Source: an uncultured Trueperaceae bacterium (GTDB lineage: Bacteria > Deinococcota > Deinococci > Deinococcales > Trueperaceae). From it: a stretch of 36,788 bases of DNA. Where the stretch lies: the NCBI GenBank assembly GCA_937907415.1, contig CALCHY010000176.1, forward strand, positions 1 through 36,788, written 5' to 3'. Of this stretch, positions 8,389 through 17,216 are shown one piece after another. Position 1 is the first letter of the stretch, and each line of letters opens with the position of its first letter. The translations under genes and the position numbers were made by a program. The notes beneath the pieces are model-generated. The model was not told the DNA's origin. It was given only the letters and a program-made list of their open reading frames with translations, and made no database searches.

Positions 8389-9654
8389 TTAGGCGCGGGG
8401 ACTCGACAATCGTTCGATGGGCCCCGTCGCCGCGACGTAGTGGGCGTTCAGCCTGTCACCCTGACGAGTCCAACTGAACTCTTCGTGTACCCGCTGCCGA
8501 CCCGCCTCGCCCATACGCTGCCGCAAGCCGTCATCTTCGGCGAGCCGCCGCATCGCGTCAGCCATGTCGCTCACCACCTGCGCCGGGTGTCGAGCGGCGA
8601 TCTTGATGCCCGTTTCCGGCGTCACCTGAACTGCTGGCCCGCCAAGATCGAGGCAGATGACGGGCTTGCCCGCCGCCATCGCCTCAAGGCAGACGAAGCC
8701 ACCAGAGTCGTGCAGGCTGGGGTGGACGAGGGCACTGCACTTCACCAGCTTGCGCAACGCATCCTGGCGCGAGAGCTGACCCCAGAAGGTAATACAATCG
8801 GCAATTCCAAGTGAGCGGGCCAGGGATTCCAGACTCAAGCGCTCGGGTCCGTCGCCAATCACCCAGTATTCGGCATCCTGCAGCCCCGCTTCGGCGAAGG
8901 CACGCAGCCCAAGATGAAAACCCTTCCAGTGGAGGAGGTTGCCCACGCTGACGAAGCGGGCAATGGGGCCGCCACTCGCTGAAAGCCGGTCCATCCCCGT
9001 CAACTCCTGTCGGCGGAACCCCACTTGAGAAAGTGTATGCACCTCCCGCACGCCCATGACCCGTAAACGCTCGGCGGTGTCCTCCGTCGTCGCCAGGGCC
9101 ACACGACTGCGACGGGCAGTGAGGCGCACGACGGGGTCGTGCTCCCCCAGCCAGCGCGCCCAGTCGCGCAATCGCTCATACTGCTTACCTTGCGCGCTGA
9201 AGTCCTGGCAGAATGCCTTCGGCGCCGACTCGCCGCCCCCTACCGGCCCCCACACGAAGGGAACAGGCAACAGCGAAACGAAGCTGGGTGCCCAGTACTT
9301 CACGAAGGTGACGTGATGCACCAGGTTGAAGCCGATCTCCTGGTGGAGCCGCCGCGCGACGATGTAGGCGCCCAGTTGCCACAGGTAGTAGTAGAGTTGG
9401 ACGCCGCGCCCGCCCTTCTTCCACCACCTCGCCCAGCGGGGCAGATCGTAGTAGGCGAAGCGCAAGCCGGGCACCAGGGTGCCAGCCAGTTCGTCTTCGA
9501 TGGCCGAACGGTTGTTCTCGCGGGTCAGCACACAGACGTCGTGGTGCCTCGCCATTTCCCGCACCACGTTCCAGCCCACGCCTGGCTCGGAACCCTTGCC
9601 GGGCTCGCAGGCGTAGGCGGAGATCAATACCTTGAGCCGCTTCACCAATAACAC
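8389..9654 (-). CDS. Glycosyltransferase family 4
   Basis: A 421-residue GT-B enzyme. The N-terminal domain starts with KVLISAYACEPGKGSEPGVG, typical of a GT4 subgroup found in exopolysaccharide clusters. The donor-binding domain has VSVGNLLHWKGFH, VIGDGPE and the E-x7-E element in HDSGGFVCLEAMAAGKP. It probably adds one sugar of the repeat unit. The GTG at 9654 lies inside the preceding GT2 gene (overlap 9642-9654), so translation is likely coupled. A second in-frame GTG at 9645 would give a protein starting at KRLKVLIS and is equally possible. Confidence 0.88.
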   Translation of the reverse strand: MLLVKRLKVLISAYACEPGKGSEPGVGWNVVREMARHHDVCVLTRENNRSAIEDELAGTLVPGLRFAYYDLPRWARWWKKGGRGVQLYYYLWQLGAYIVARRLHQEIGFNLVHHVTFVKYWAPSFVSLLPVPFVWGPVGGGESAPKAFCQDFSAQGKQYERLRDWARWLGEHDPVVRLTARRSRVALATTEDTAERLRVMGVREVHTLSQVGFRRQELTGMDRLSASGGPIARFVSVGNLLHWKGFHLGLRAFAEAGLQDAEYWVIGDGPERLSLESLARSLGIADCITFWGQLSRQDALRKLVKCSALVHPSLHDSGGFVCLEAMAAGKPVICLDLGGPAVQVTPETGIKIAARHPAQVVSDMADAMRRLAEDDGLRQRMGEAGRQRVHEEFSWTRQGDRLNAHYVAATGPIERLSSPRA

Positions 9655-10412
9655 CCAGATAGCGTCTTTAATCCAATGCGAAGCGCTTTTGCGGCGACCT
9701 TCTTGGCGTTGCGGAGCATCTTTGGCTCATTTGCCATGTACCGACGCCGAATAGTCGAATCCTCTCGGTTGCTCTTTGCACGAAGGCGCTGGTTCTTCTG
9801 TTCTGGGTACAGACGCATTCTCGACCAAGGCCGCCGCACATGATGCAGCCTGGTTAGGTCGGCAAAGCGTATCCACAAGTCAGCATCCATCGCAAGATCA
9901 AAGCTCGAATCTAGTCCTCCAACTACTTCATATAACTCCCGCCGCCAAAAGGTAGAAGGTTGAGGAATAAAGTTGTAATCATAGAACCAAATGAAGCGAT
10001 GAAATGGGTGCTCCTTCTTGGACTTGATAGCCCTTCCTTCCCGATCAATCCAGGTGGCATCTCCATAAACTGCCTGTGCCTCCCGATTTTTGATAAAGAA
10101 GTCAGCCACTTCATAAAGGGTAGAAGGTTCAAAAACGTCGTCCGAGTTGAGCCAGCAAAGTATCTCCCCAGTGGCTCGGGAAAACCCCTTAATCAGAGCA
10201 TCCGTTTGGCCTTCGTCTGGTTCGCTTACCCAATAATGAAGATGCTCGGAATACTTCTCCAATATGCTAACACTATTGTCGTGTGAACCTCCGTCAATTA
10301 CAATATGCTCCAAGTTTGGGTAATTTTGCTCGTGGACGCTCCTAAGCGTCGCCTCCAAGAACTCGCCTTGGTTATACGAAGGGGTAATTACCGAAATCTT
10401 CGGGTACTTCAT
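9642..10412 (-). CDS. Glycosyltransferase family 2
   Basis: A 256-residue GT-A fold enzyme. It opens with KISVITPSYNQGEFLEATL, continues HIVIDGGSHDNS (nucleotide-sugar binding) and WVSEPDEGQTDAL, and has the metal-binding DxD-type motif in CWLNSDDVFEP. The ATG at 10412 is chosen over an upstream in-frame start at 10454 because GGAGAA lies about 8 nt before it and homology-like sequence starts there. It overlaps the upstream kinase-like gene by 4 nt and the downstream GT4 gene by 13 nt. Base composition is among the lowest GC of the cluster, suggesting acquisition from another source. Confidence 0.88.
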   Translation of the reverse strand: MKYPKISVITPSYNQGEFLEATLRSVHEQNYPNLEHIVIDGGSHDNSVSILEKYSEHLHYWVSEPDEGQTDALIKGFSRATGEILCWLNSDDVFEPSTLYEVADFFIKNREAQAVYGDATWIDREGRAIKSKKEHPFHRFIWFYDYNFIPQPSTFWRRELYEVVGGLDSSFDLAMDADLWIRFADLTRLHHVRRPWSRMRLYPEQKNQRLRAKSNREDSTIRRRYMANEPKMLRNAKKVAAKALRIGLKTLSGCYW

Positions 10413-11506
10413 GACAAGTTCTCCGTCAACTCGTGAATCCGATATCCGCACCAATCGCTCACTTTGTCGTTGCCCTTCTGAGGTACGCTTCTCCGTGCGC
10501 TTTGATAGAACAGCGAAACGTCCATAAGGTACGCGAGGTAATGGAGGTGGAGCGGGCTAGGACGCCCAAACCATCGACTTCGGCCATTGGCTGCTCTAGC
10601 TTGACGGTGAGATATGGCTCTCCCTATATTCATGTAATGAAGTGAATCGTAAGTAGATGGGTAGCCCATTTCAGCGAACTCCCAGTCGAACACGAACAGC
10701 GTTCCATCACTCGCTAGCCGAGTGTTCCAGGGCGTGAAGTCCCTATGCGCCAAGGTCAAAGAAACGGTCGTCTCACCCAAGTCGCGCTCGAGCAGCGCCA
10801 ACGCACGTTCGTAGCGGTCGCACCATTGACGCGAAAGCGATGGACCCAACTCCGTATAAAGTCGGTTCATGCTCCGCCAGATCCCAGACGTGGAAAACGG
10901 TCGCTGCTCCTGAAAGGCCTCATTTAGCGACCTTAAGAAGTCTTGATGTGCCGCTGTAAGTCGCTGCGAACCGGGTTTGTCGGGGCCTGCCGTCAGCAGC
11001 AATGCGGCTGCCCCGTTTTGGCGCTGCCACATTAGCACCTGCGGGACCTGGAGGCGGAGGGTTGGTACTGTCGCCAGCCTCTCGAGAGTTCGCTGCTCAT
11101 TGTCCAGGGCGGATACTGCCAGTGGGTGGCTCGCCAGCTTGGCATATGCCAGCACCTCTCCTCGCGGATTCATCACCCGTGCTGTTACCTTCTGGTATGC
11201 ACCGGGTGTTCCTACCAAGAATGCCAGGCAAACGTTGCAACCTAGCGCGCCAGCAAACAATTCCGCCAAACGACCTGCCTCAGGGACGGCCACGGGCTCG
11301 CCTTGCAAGATTCCTCGCGCAAGGAGTTGCTTGCGAAAATGCCCTCCGAGCCTCTGCGGTACGTAGAGTTGGAGGCTCGAGCGACGCAAGCATTTTTCCG
11401 TCGGCAAAATCCACCTCGGACGCAGCCTACTCGGATAGGCGAGGAAATCTCCGCGACTCGCTGGCTCGGCCAGCGTAATCGGCAGAACGCTATTCTCGGT
11501 GACCAT
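10409..11506 (-). CDS. Aminoglycoside-phosphotransferase-like kinase (APH/choline-kinase fold)
   Basis: A 365-residue protein with protein-kinase-like phosphotransferase features. A Lys in YAKLAS (K123) and an acidic helix residue (E137 in DNEQRTLERL) fit the ATP-binding lobe. LAHRDFTPWNTRL (H254-R255-D256, N261) is the catalytic loop and FVFDWEFAE (D274) the metal-binding site. Members phosphorylate small hydroxylated substrates such as aminoglycosides, choline, sugars or homoserine. In a polysaccharide operon a role in phosphorylating a sugar or decorating the glycan is likely, but the substrate is unknown. ATG 11506 overlaps the upstream TGA by one base (TGATG). The N-terminal 120 residues are not part of the standard kinase core and I do not recognise them. 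Confidence 0.7.
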   Translation of the reverse strand: MVTENSVLPITLAEPASRGDFLAYPSRLRPRWILPTEKCLRRSSLQLYVPQRLGGHFRKQLLARGILQGEPVAVPEAGRLAELFAGALGCNVCLAFLVGTPGAYQKVTARVMNPRGEVLAYAKLASHPLAVSALDNEQRTLERLATVPTLRLQVPQVLMWQRQNGAAALLLTAGPDKPGSQRLTAAHQDFLRSLNEAFQEQRPFSTSGIWRSMNRLYTELGPSLSRQWCDRYERALALLERDLGETTVSLTLAHRDFTPWNTRLASDGTLFVFDWEFAEMGYPSTYDSLHYMNIGRAISHRQARAANGRSRWFGRPSPLHLHYLAYLMDVSLFYQSARRSVPQKGNDKVSDWCGYRIHELTENLS

Positions 11507-12828
11507 CAAACTTCATCCAGTCCCAACCGCCGCGCCGTTCGCGTCGCAATGTAACGCAATACGATAGCTTCCGCCTCAGCCACTACCTCTTCCAAGGGGC
11601 GCGCTGCGTCCACCACGTGTGCATTCGGCAGCGTGCGCGCTAGGTCCAGATAGGCTTGGCGCTGGCGAGCGGTTTCCTCTGGCAAGACCTCCTGTTTGCG
11701 GGCCTGCGGCACCTCGGGCGGCGCGTCGAGAAACACTGCTAGGTCGAGCCGCGGCACGGCTCTTGAAAGCAGGCGGGCGAATGCCCGTGATCCGCCGTAC
11801 CGGTAGCGCTTTGGATCAACAAGTACGTCATGGAAATAGCGGTCGTAGATTTGGAGCGTTGCATTTCGCTTGCGCCGCATTAATCGATCCCACCAGTAGG
11901 CAACGAGCCAAAGGATGAGTTGAATGTGAGATTTGACTTTGCCCTTCTCCGGCTGCCCGTGAGGGTCAACGACCGGCGCTAGGTCTGGTGCTAACCGCTC
12001 CAAACCGGGTAGTCTCGGGCGTAGGTGGCGCACCTGGATGATCTTGCTGCAATGCGATAATCGGGGTTGCAGTGCCTCTATAACTGAACTCTTGCCTGTC
12101 CCGTCTGGCCCGAAGAACGCAGCCGTGCAGATGTTAGTGCCGCTGAAATGCACTCGGAGTTCTGCGAAGTAGTGCTCCAACAACCGGAGCACGGTTCCTA
12201 TGGGTTGTCGAGCAAGGGCCCTGCTCAAGAGAGAGCGGCGTACGGGCCAAAGCTCCCGAAGAGCCGCCGCCTCGTTCCCGCGGCCGACCTCAAGAACTAC
12301 ACGCCGGAGCAGGGCCGATGAAATGCGGTCACCAATACGAGCTTCAACAGCCGTGGGGTCGCTATGGAAGATGGGTGAGTATTGCGGCGCATATCTACTC
12401 TTAATGAAGCCACCAACAAGGTAACTTGAGAAGAAGGAAACTATAGCCTCGTCGGTTACATCAGGAACGAGTATCCATTCACAGCGCTCGTGCGGAACTG
12501 CGCGATCGAGAACGTCGGCTACGGACAGAATGGTTGCACCGAGCCAGCTGAGTGAGCTAACCAAGTCTACTTGAAGGCAGGCGCGATCGACACTGTGGAT
12601 GAAGACGCTAGTCACGTAGGGTCGGCTAGCAAGGTCAGTTACCGACAGGCCTGGAAGTGACGCAAGTAAGTGTATGGCTCGCTCCAAGTCCTTGTCTTGG
12701 ACAAGCAGGTCGATGTCCGAACCGACGTTTGTATCGGGCAGCCCTGAGTGGTTCCTTAGGACGCAGAACTTGATTTCCTCGGCATGAAGGCGACCGAAGA
12801 AGTCCTGCAAGAAGTGTCGCAGATTCAC
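11506..12828 (-). CDS. Nucleotidyltransferase-like / thymidylate-kinase-like fusion protein
   Basis: A 440-residue two-domain protein. Residues 1-230 look like a Pol-beta-type nucleotidyltransferase: FCVLRNH, GSDIDLLV (D38, D40) and a third acid at D88 in CLQVDLV. Residues 235-430 look like a thymidylate/nucleoside-monophosphate kinase fold: P-loop FGPDGTGKSS (239-248), YDRYFHDVLVDP (the DR pair of TMP kinases, 329-330) and FLDAPPEV further on. Free-standing proteins of both kinds occur in polysaccharide clusters; their substrates are not established. The GTG start at 12828 overlaps the upstream stop (GTGA), and the stop overlaps the start of the APH-like gene. The two probably act in one step, perhaps in adding a phosphate-containing substituent, but that is inference. 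Confidence 0.7.
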   Translation of the reverse strand: MNLRHFLQDFFGRLHAEEIKFCVLRNHSGLPDTNVGSDIDLLVQDKDLERAIHLLASLPGLSVTDLASRPYVTSVFIHSVDRACLQVDLVSSLSWLGATILSVADVLDRAVPHERCEWILVPDVTDEAIVSFFSSYLVGGFIKSRYAPQYSPIFHSDPTAVEARIGDRISSALLRRVVLEVGRGNEAAALRELWPVRRSLLSRALARQPIGTVLRLLEHYFAELRVHFSGTNICTAAFFGPDGTGKSSVIEALQPRLSHCSKIIQVRHLRPRLPGLERLAPDLAPVVDPHGQPEKGKVKSHIQLILWLVAYWWDRLMRRKRNATLQIYDRYFHDVLVDPKRYRYGGSRAFARLLSRAVPRLDLAVFLDAPPEVPQARKQEVLPEETARQRQAYLDLARTLPNAHVVDAARPLEEVVAEAEAIVLRYIATRTARRLGLDEV

Positions 12829-13973
12829 CGGTGACCGCCGTCTTCGGAAGTCAGTGCAGCCTGGTAATTGTCCACAAGCGCTTCGGAGACGGCTGACCAG
12901 GAGAACCGGGCCGCAACCATCTTTCTGGCGTTCTGTCGCAGTTCCATTGCCATCCCTTCTGCCAACCAGGCAGCGGCTTGCTTTAGGCCCTTGGCGATGC
13001 CTGGTGGGGTGTTGTCATCGAGCACGACACCAGCTTTGTGTTCACTGACCGAATCGCCGAGGTTGGTTTCGCGGCTGATCAGGAGGGGCAAGCCAAGAGC
13101 TGCCGCTTCCAGCACGGCGGTGGGGATCCCGTCCCACCGCGACGTATGCACGAATACGTCGGCGGCGCATAACAGGCCCAGCTTCTCGGTTCCGAAACGT
13201 GCCCCGTAGAACGTTACTGAGGGACCCAGCCCGCGCTCTTCTACGGTGCTCTCAAGCTCTACTCTGTCGGGTCCATCGCCAATGAGCCAAAGGCTTCCTT
13301 CGCCGCCTGCTGTTAGGTACTCGTGGAAGCCCTGGAGCAAGAGGTCCAGCCCCTTGTGCCGCATGGCAAGGCGGCCGCAGAACGCAAAGACGGGCCGAAC
13401 TGCCGCGTGCGCTGCACCCTGGTTCTCTTCGACATCAATCGAATGCTGTCCGTTCGGCACTAGTGCCACATTTGCTGATGGCACAAGCTGCCTTATGTCG
13501 CTTACCTCTGTGGCCCCAATGGCGTGAATCAGACTTGCGCGCCGTAGCACGGCCATATCTACCGTTGTCAAGTAGAGCATCTTTTTCAGTCGGCCTCTTG
13601 CAATGACGTGTTTGGAATAACCACCATGGGGCGTGACGCCAAACCTAAGTCCGCTCGCTCGTATCCGTCTGGCGATATGCCAGTATTCCGGGATGAACAC
13701 GGAGTGCAGCTGGACCCAGTTCCCGGGTTGCAGAGAACGCAGGTGTGAATCTAGGCTGGCGGACGCCAAGAACCGTACTCTAGTTACGGGAATCAAATGT
13801 AGCTCGTAGTTGTACTCACGGTCAGGGTGCCGTTGCGCTTGATTAGTGAGGCCCCACACCTCTACTGCATGGCCAGCCCGCACCTGTTCGGTGGCTAAGT
13901 GGTGAACTACTTTGTTCACCCCGTTCATGCTCTCGGGGTTCGCTTTACCGAGCAGGATGTGAACGATTCTCAC
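12825..13973 (-). CDS. Glycosyltransferase family 4
   Basis: A 382-residue GT-B glycosyltransferase. It begins RIVHILLGKANPESMNGVNKVV, with GVTPHGGY and ALVPNGQ in the middle, then FCGRLAMRHKGLDLL and IGDGPDR in the donor domain, and the E-x7-E-like element around RWDGIPTAVLEAAALGLP. It is the third GT4 of the operon. The GTG start overlaps the flippase stop codon (GTGA at 13970-13973), and its own stop overlaps the next GTG by 4 nt, so the three genes are tightly coupled. Donor and acceptor are not readable from sequence. Confidence 0.88.
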   Translation of the reverse strand: MRIVHILLGKANPESMNGVNKVVHHLATEQVRAGHAVEVWGLTNQAQRHPDREYNYELHLIPVTRVRFLASASLDSHLRSLQPGNWVQLHSVFIPEYWHIARRIRASGLRFGVTPHGGYSKHVIARGRLKKMLYLTTVDMAVLRRASLIHAIGATEVSDIRQLVPSANVALVPNGQHSIDVEENQGAAHAAVRPVFAFCGRLAMRHKGLDLLLQGFHEYLTAGGEGSLWLIGDGPDRVELESTVEERGLGPSVTFYGARFGTEKLGLLCAADVFVHTSRWDGIPTAVLEAAALGLPLLISRETNLGDSVSEHKAGVVLDDNTPPGIAKGLKQAAAWLAEGMAMELRQNARKMVAARFSWSAVSEALVDNYQAALTSEDGGHR

Positions 13974-15292
13974 ACTCCACCTGCAGTCGCAGGGTCGGGC
14001 GCTGCCCGGACAGCCAGGCTTCGACGAAGGAGCACAAGCGCAACTGCGGCTGTGACTATGGAGGCAAGTACCATACTAATTGCTGCCCCGACGGCCCCAA
14101 AGAGCAAGACCAATGCAAGACCGCCAGAGATCGATACGATGGCAGAAGCAAGATATGCCCAGAAGATAGCGCGAGGTCGCTCTAAGGCCCTTAGCGCGCC
14201 ACCGAAAACGGACGTTGCTGCGGCCGTAAGTGGGAGCAATGCCAATACCATCGTAATGGGTGTTAGTCCCTGGAAATTGTCACCGTATGCAAATGCCGTC
14301 AAGGTTTCAACGAAAGGCAAGAGCACCAAGCCGTACCCTAGTGCCAGGACCGAGTAGAGAGCCCAGGCCGCGAGGGCGGTTCTCCTTAAGGTACCGGCCT
14401 TGCGCGCGCGCACGAGCGCTGGCAACATCACGCTTCCTAGCGCTGAGAATACCTGCAACACGGGCATGACGAAGTTGAAGGCTGCGCGCAACGTGGCAAC
14501 GGCTTCTAGGCCGTAACGAGTAGGCAAGGCGAGGTTTGGGACGTTTCCTGCAGCCCAGCCGAGACCAGCAGCGCCCACCGCCCACCGACCGTACTGCCAA
14601 TGGGTTTCGAGCGCATCCTTGACGAGCGCGTGGTCAGCTTCGTGCCGCCCACGTATCGCGAGCTTCTTGACCAGCCACAGAGCAGAGACCAGACTCGCCA
14701 CGGCCATCAACCCCAAGGCCGTGGCCGGGCCTAGCCACTGCTGATAATTGAGCGCCAGCGCGCCAGCGCCCACAACCACCATGTAGATGGCGCCGGCGAT
14801 CGCAGCGAGTCTAGGCTGCAGGTTAACGTAGCAGGCGCGCCGCATTAGCCACTGGAACAGGACGAAAGGGCTTGCAATGGCGAGCCCGAACAGAGCCGGA
14901 GTAAGCGGACTGTCACCAAGCACTAAGAAGCCAATGCCAGCAACTGTGAACAAAGCACCGGTAGCAGCACCGAAAAGCCAGTGGCCACGTAGCAACACCG
15001 AAAGGTAGGCCGTGAGCCTGCCGCTGTACTTGCCAGGGCCGAAGACGAGCATCGGTTCCGTTAGAACCGCCGTGTGAAACGTGCCAAGCAAGAGAAAGAT
15101 GGTGTAGGCCACAGAGAAGGCTCCGTAATCGATAGGAGCAAGCCATCTTGCCAGCAAGACGTTCAAACCGAAATTCGATACTGCGAACAGACCCTGATCT
15201 GCAATGGCCCAGAAGCCCGTGCCTGCCCACCTGCCTACCAAGGCTCGTGCGCGCCTAGCGCCCGTATTTGCCACCTGTGAATCCGTGCTCAC
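13970..15292 (-). CDS. Wzx-type polysaccharide flippase
   Basis: A 440-residue polytopic membrane protein with about 12 hydrophobic segments spread along its length and few long loops, as in the polysaccharide transporter (MOP/PST) superfamily. The start region GTGFWAIADQGLFAVSNFGLNVLLARWLAPIDYG (residues about 24-57) is typical: a first helix, then an NLLLARWL-like second segment. It would move undecaprenyl-linked repeat units from cytoplasm to periplasm for the polymerase. It starts at GTG 15292, 7 nt after the decarboxylase stop, and overlaps the next glycosyltransferase by 4 nt. Confidence 0.85.
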   Translation of the reverse strand: MSTDSQVANTGARRARALVGRWAGTGFWAIADQGLFAVSNFGLNVLLARWLAPIDYGAFSVAYTIFLLLGTFHTAVLTEPMLVFGPGKYSGRLTAYLSVLLRGHWLFGAATGALFTVAGIGFLVLGDSPLTPALFGLAIASPFVLFQWLMRRACYVNLQPRLAAIAGAIYMVVVGAGALALNYQQWLGPATALGLMAVASLVSALWLVKKLAIRGRHEADHALVKDALETHWQYGRWAVGAAGLGWAAGNVPNLALPTRYGLEAVATLRAAFNFVMPVLQVFSALGSVMLPALVRARKAGTLRRTALAAWALYSVLALGYGLVLLPFVETLTAFAYGDNFQGLTPITMVLALLPLTAAATSVFGGALRALERPRAIFWAYLASAIVSISGGLALVLLFGAVGAAISMVLASIVTAAVALVLLRRSLAVRAAPDPATAGGV

Positions 15293-15299
15293 TTCGTAT

Positions 15300-16262
15300 T
15301 CAGTCCGCTACTTGGGCCGTAGGGGTTTGAAGCACACGCCCGAAGTATTCGACGGTCCGTTGGAGCCCCGGCCTGAGCTGTACCTCCGGCTGCCAGCCAA
15401 ACTCCGCCTCCGCCTTCCGGATGTCAGGCTGTCGCTGCCGCGGATCGTCTTGGGGCAGTGCCTCAAATACGATTTCGGAGCGAGAATCGGCCAGTTCCCT
15501 GACACACTCTGCTAGCTCCAACATGGTGAACTCTACCGGGTTGCCGAGGTTGATCGGGCCAGTTACCTCATCCGGCGTATCCATCAACCTCACTAACCCC
15601 TCCACCAGGTCATCCACGTAACAGAAGGAGCGTGTTTGCAGCCCATCGCCATAGATGGTTATCGGCTCGCCCTTCAACGCCTGAACGATGAAGTTGGACA
15701 CCACCCGGCCGTCGTTGGGCTGCATGCGCGGCCCGTAGGTGTTGAAGATGCGGGCCACCTTGATCTTCAGGCCGTGCTGCCGGTGGTAGTCGAAGAAGAG
15801 CGTTTCCGCGGCCCGCTTGCCTTCGTCGTAGCAGCTTCGCACCCCGATAGGGTTCACGTGCCCCCAGTAGTCCTCGGTCTGCGGGTGCACTTGTGGGTCG
15901 CCGTAGACTTCGCTGGTGCTCGCCTGCAAGATCTTCGCCTTGGTGCGCTTCGCCAACCCCAGCATGTTGATGGCCCCATGCACCGACGTCTTGATCGTCT
16001 GCACCGGGTCGCGCTGGTAGTGGATGGGGCTGGCTGGGCACGCCAGGTTGTAGATCTCGTCCACCTCCACGTACAGCGGGAACGTGACGTCGTGCCGCAT
16101 TAGCTCGAAATGCGGATGTTCCAGCAGGTGAACGATGTTGTCCTTCTGTCCGGTGTAGAAGTTGTCAACACACAGGACTTCGTGACCCTTGGCCAACAAG
16201 ACTTCGCATAGGTGTGAGCCCAAAAAGCCGGCCCCACCGGTAACTAGCACGCGTTTTCGCAT
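15300..16262 (-). CDS. UDP-glucuronate decarboxylase (UDP-xylose synthase)
   Basis: A 320-residue extended short-chain dehydrogenase. It carries the NAD-binding [12 protein letters not shown] at the start, [12 protein letters not shown], the active-site STSEVYGDP, the catalytic YxxxK in [11 protein letters not shown], and [11 protein letters not shown]. The [15 protein letters not shown] and RSCYDEGKR signatures are those of UXS enzymes, which oxidise and decarboxylate UDP-glucuronate to UDP-xylose. It is the first gene of the nine-gene minus-strand operon and starts at ATG 16262 behind GGGGGAAG. This suggests xylose or a derivative in the glycan. Confidence in the family is high; exact product (UDP-xylose versus a keto intermediate) less so. 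Confidence 0.9.
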   Translation of the reverse strand: MRKRVLVTGGAGFLGSHLCEVLLAKGHEVLCVDNFYTGQKDNIVHLLEHPHFELMRHDVTFPLYVEVDEIYNLACPASPIHYQRDPVQTIKTSVHGAINMLGLAKRTKAKILQASTSEVYGDPQVHPQTEDYWGHVNPIGVRSCYDEGKRAAETLFFDYHRQHGLKIKVARIFNTYGPRMQPNDGRVVSNFIVQALKGEPITIYGDGLQTRSFCYVDDLVEGLVRLMDTPDEVTGPINLGNPVEFTMLELAECVRELADSRSEIVFEALPQDDPRQRQPDIRKAEAEFGWQPEVQLRPGLQRTVEYFGRVLQTPTAQVAD

Positions 16263-16295
16263 CTGCTTCCCCCATATCCACCACTAACTCGCCGG

Positions 16296-16304
16296 AGTGT
16301 AACA
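16296..16304 (-). promoter_or_regulatory. Extended -10 element for the polysaccharide operon
   Basis: On the minus strand this reads TGTTACACT, an extended -10 (TGn + TACACT) identical in hexamer to the one before the antitoxin gene at 905-913. Transcription would start near 16289 and leave about 27 nt of leader including the ribosome binding site of the decarboxylase gene. No good -35 is seen. The same 103-nt gap must also serve the divergent plus-strand genes. Confidence 0.4.
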
Positions 16305-16365
16305 ATTGCGGTCTGCCGTCGGGGTCTCGCCAGCCGCCGAGCGCAGCGGCCGTTAGGGGGGCTTG

Positions 16366-17157
16366 ATGGGTAGATCTGATGTGGGTAGGCCCGGTGGCGC
16401 GGCCGGGACGCCGACTCGCACTGTTCTCGGGATGCGCGTTGACGGCGGCACGTACGAGAGCTCGGTCGAGAGGATAGTTGGCTGGGCCGCTCAGCACCGC
16501 CCGCGTTACGTCTGCGTGGCCAACGTCCACATGACCATGGTGGCCCACGACGCGCCGGACTTCATGGCAACCGTGAACAGTGCCGACATGGTCACATCCG
16601 ACGGCATGCCGCTGGTGTTCATGCTCAAGCGCCTCGGCCTACCCGAGGCCGAGCGGGTTTACGGGCCTACCCTCACCCTTCACGTGTGCGAAGCTGCCGC
16701 GGCCCAAGGCGTGCCGGTTGGCTTCTACGGCGGCACGCCCGAAGCGGTCGCGGGGCTAAGAGCAGAGCTTGCGCGGCGTTTCCCAGGGTTAGACGTCCGC
16801 TATTCCTACTCGCCCCCGTTCCGCGAGCTAACAGCCGAAGAAGATAACCAGGTGGTAGAAGGCATAGTGGCGTCGGGCGTCAGGATCTTGTTCGTCGGCT
16901 TGGGCTGCCCGAAACAGGAGCGCTGGATGGCTGCGCACAAGGACCGGCTGCCGCTCGTACAGCTGGGTGTGGGGGCGGCCTTCGCATTCCACGCTGGCCA
17001 GGTCAAGCAGGCGCCCGCCTGGATGCAGGCGCGCGGGCTCGAGTGGCTCTTCCGCCTAGCTGTCGAGCCTCGGCGCTTGTGGAAGCGGTACCTTTACAAC
17101 AACCCGCGCTTCCTGGTTCTGGCCGCAATGCAACTGGTCGGGTTGCGCAGGTTCTAG
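16366..17157 (+). CDS. WecG/TagA/CpsF family glycosyltransferase (GT26)
   Basis: A 263-residue GT26 enzyme. The family blocks are all present: VANVHMTMVAHDAPDF, VTSDGMPLVFMLKRLG, RVYGPTLTLHVCEAA, VGFYGGTPE, ILFVGLGCPKQERWM, LGVGAAFAFHAG and APAWMQARGLEWLFRLAVEP. Such enzymes add the second sugar (for example N-acetylmannosamine or a uronic acid type) to lipid-linked GlcNAc-like primers and sit at the membrane. ATG 16366 follows a GGGGGG run; a TTG three bases earlier is also in frame. First of three plus-strand genes; 59 nt before gmd, with a weak 6-bp hairpin (17173-17193) in that gap. Confidence 0.9.
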   Translation: MGRSDVGRPGGAAGTPTRTVLGMRVDGGTYESSVERIVGWAAQHRPRYVCVANVHMTMVAHDAPDFMATVNSADMVTSDGMPLVFMLKRLGLPEAERVYGPTLTLHVCEAAAAQGVPVGFYGGTPEAVAGLRAELARRFPGLDVRYSYSPPFRELTAEEDNQVVEGIVASGVRILFVGLGCPKQERWMAAHKDRLPLVQLGVGAAFAFHAGQVKQAPAWMQARGLEWLFRLAVEPRRLWKRYLYNNPRFLVLAAMQLVGLRRF

Positions 17158-17216
17158 CAGTCTGATGACACCGGAGCCCGGCAATTCGGCTCCTCGAAGG
17201 GTGGGTTTGGGGATAA

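Noticed and set aside
17173..17193. GGAGCC/GGCTCC hairpin before gmd as a terminator
   Set aside because: Only 6 bp, 9-nt loop and no T run; gmd is probably transcribed with the upstream gene.
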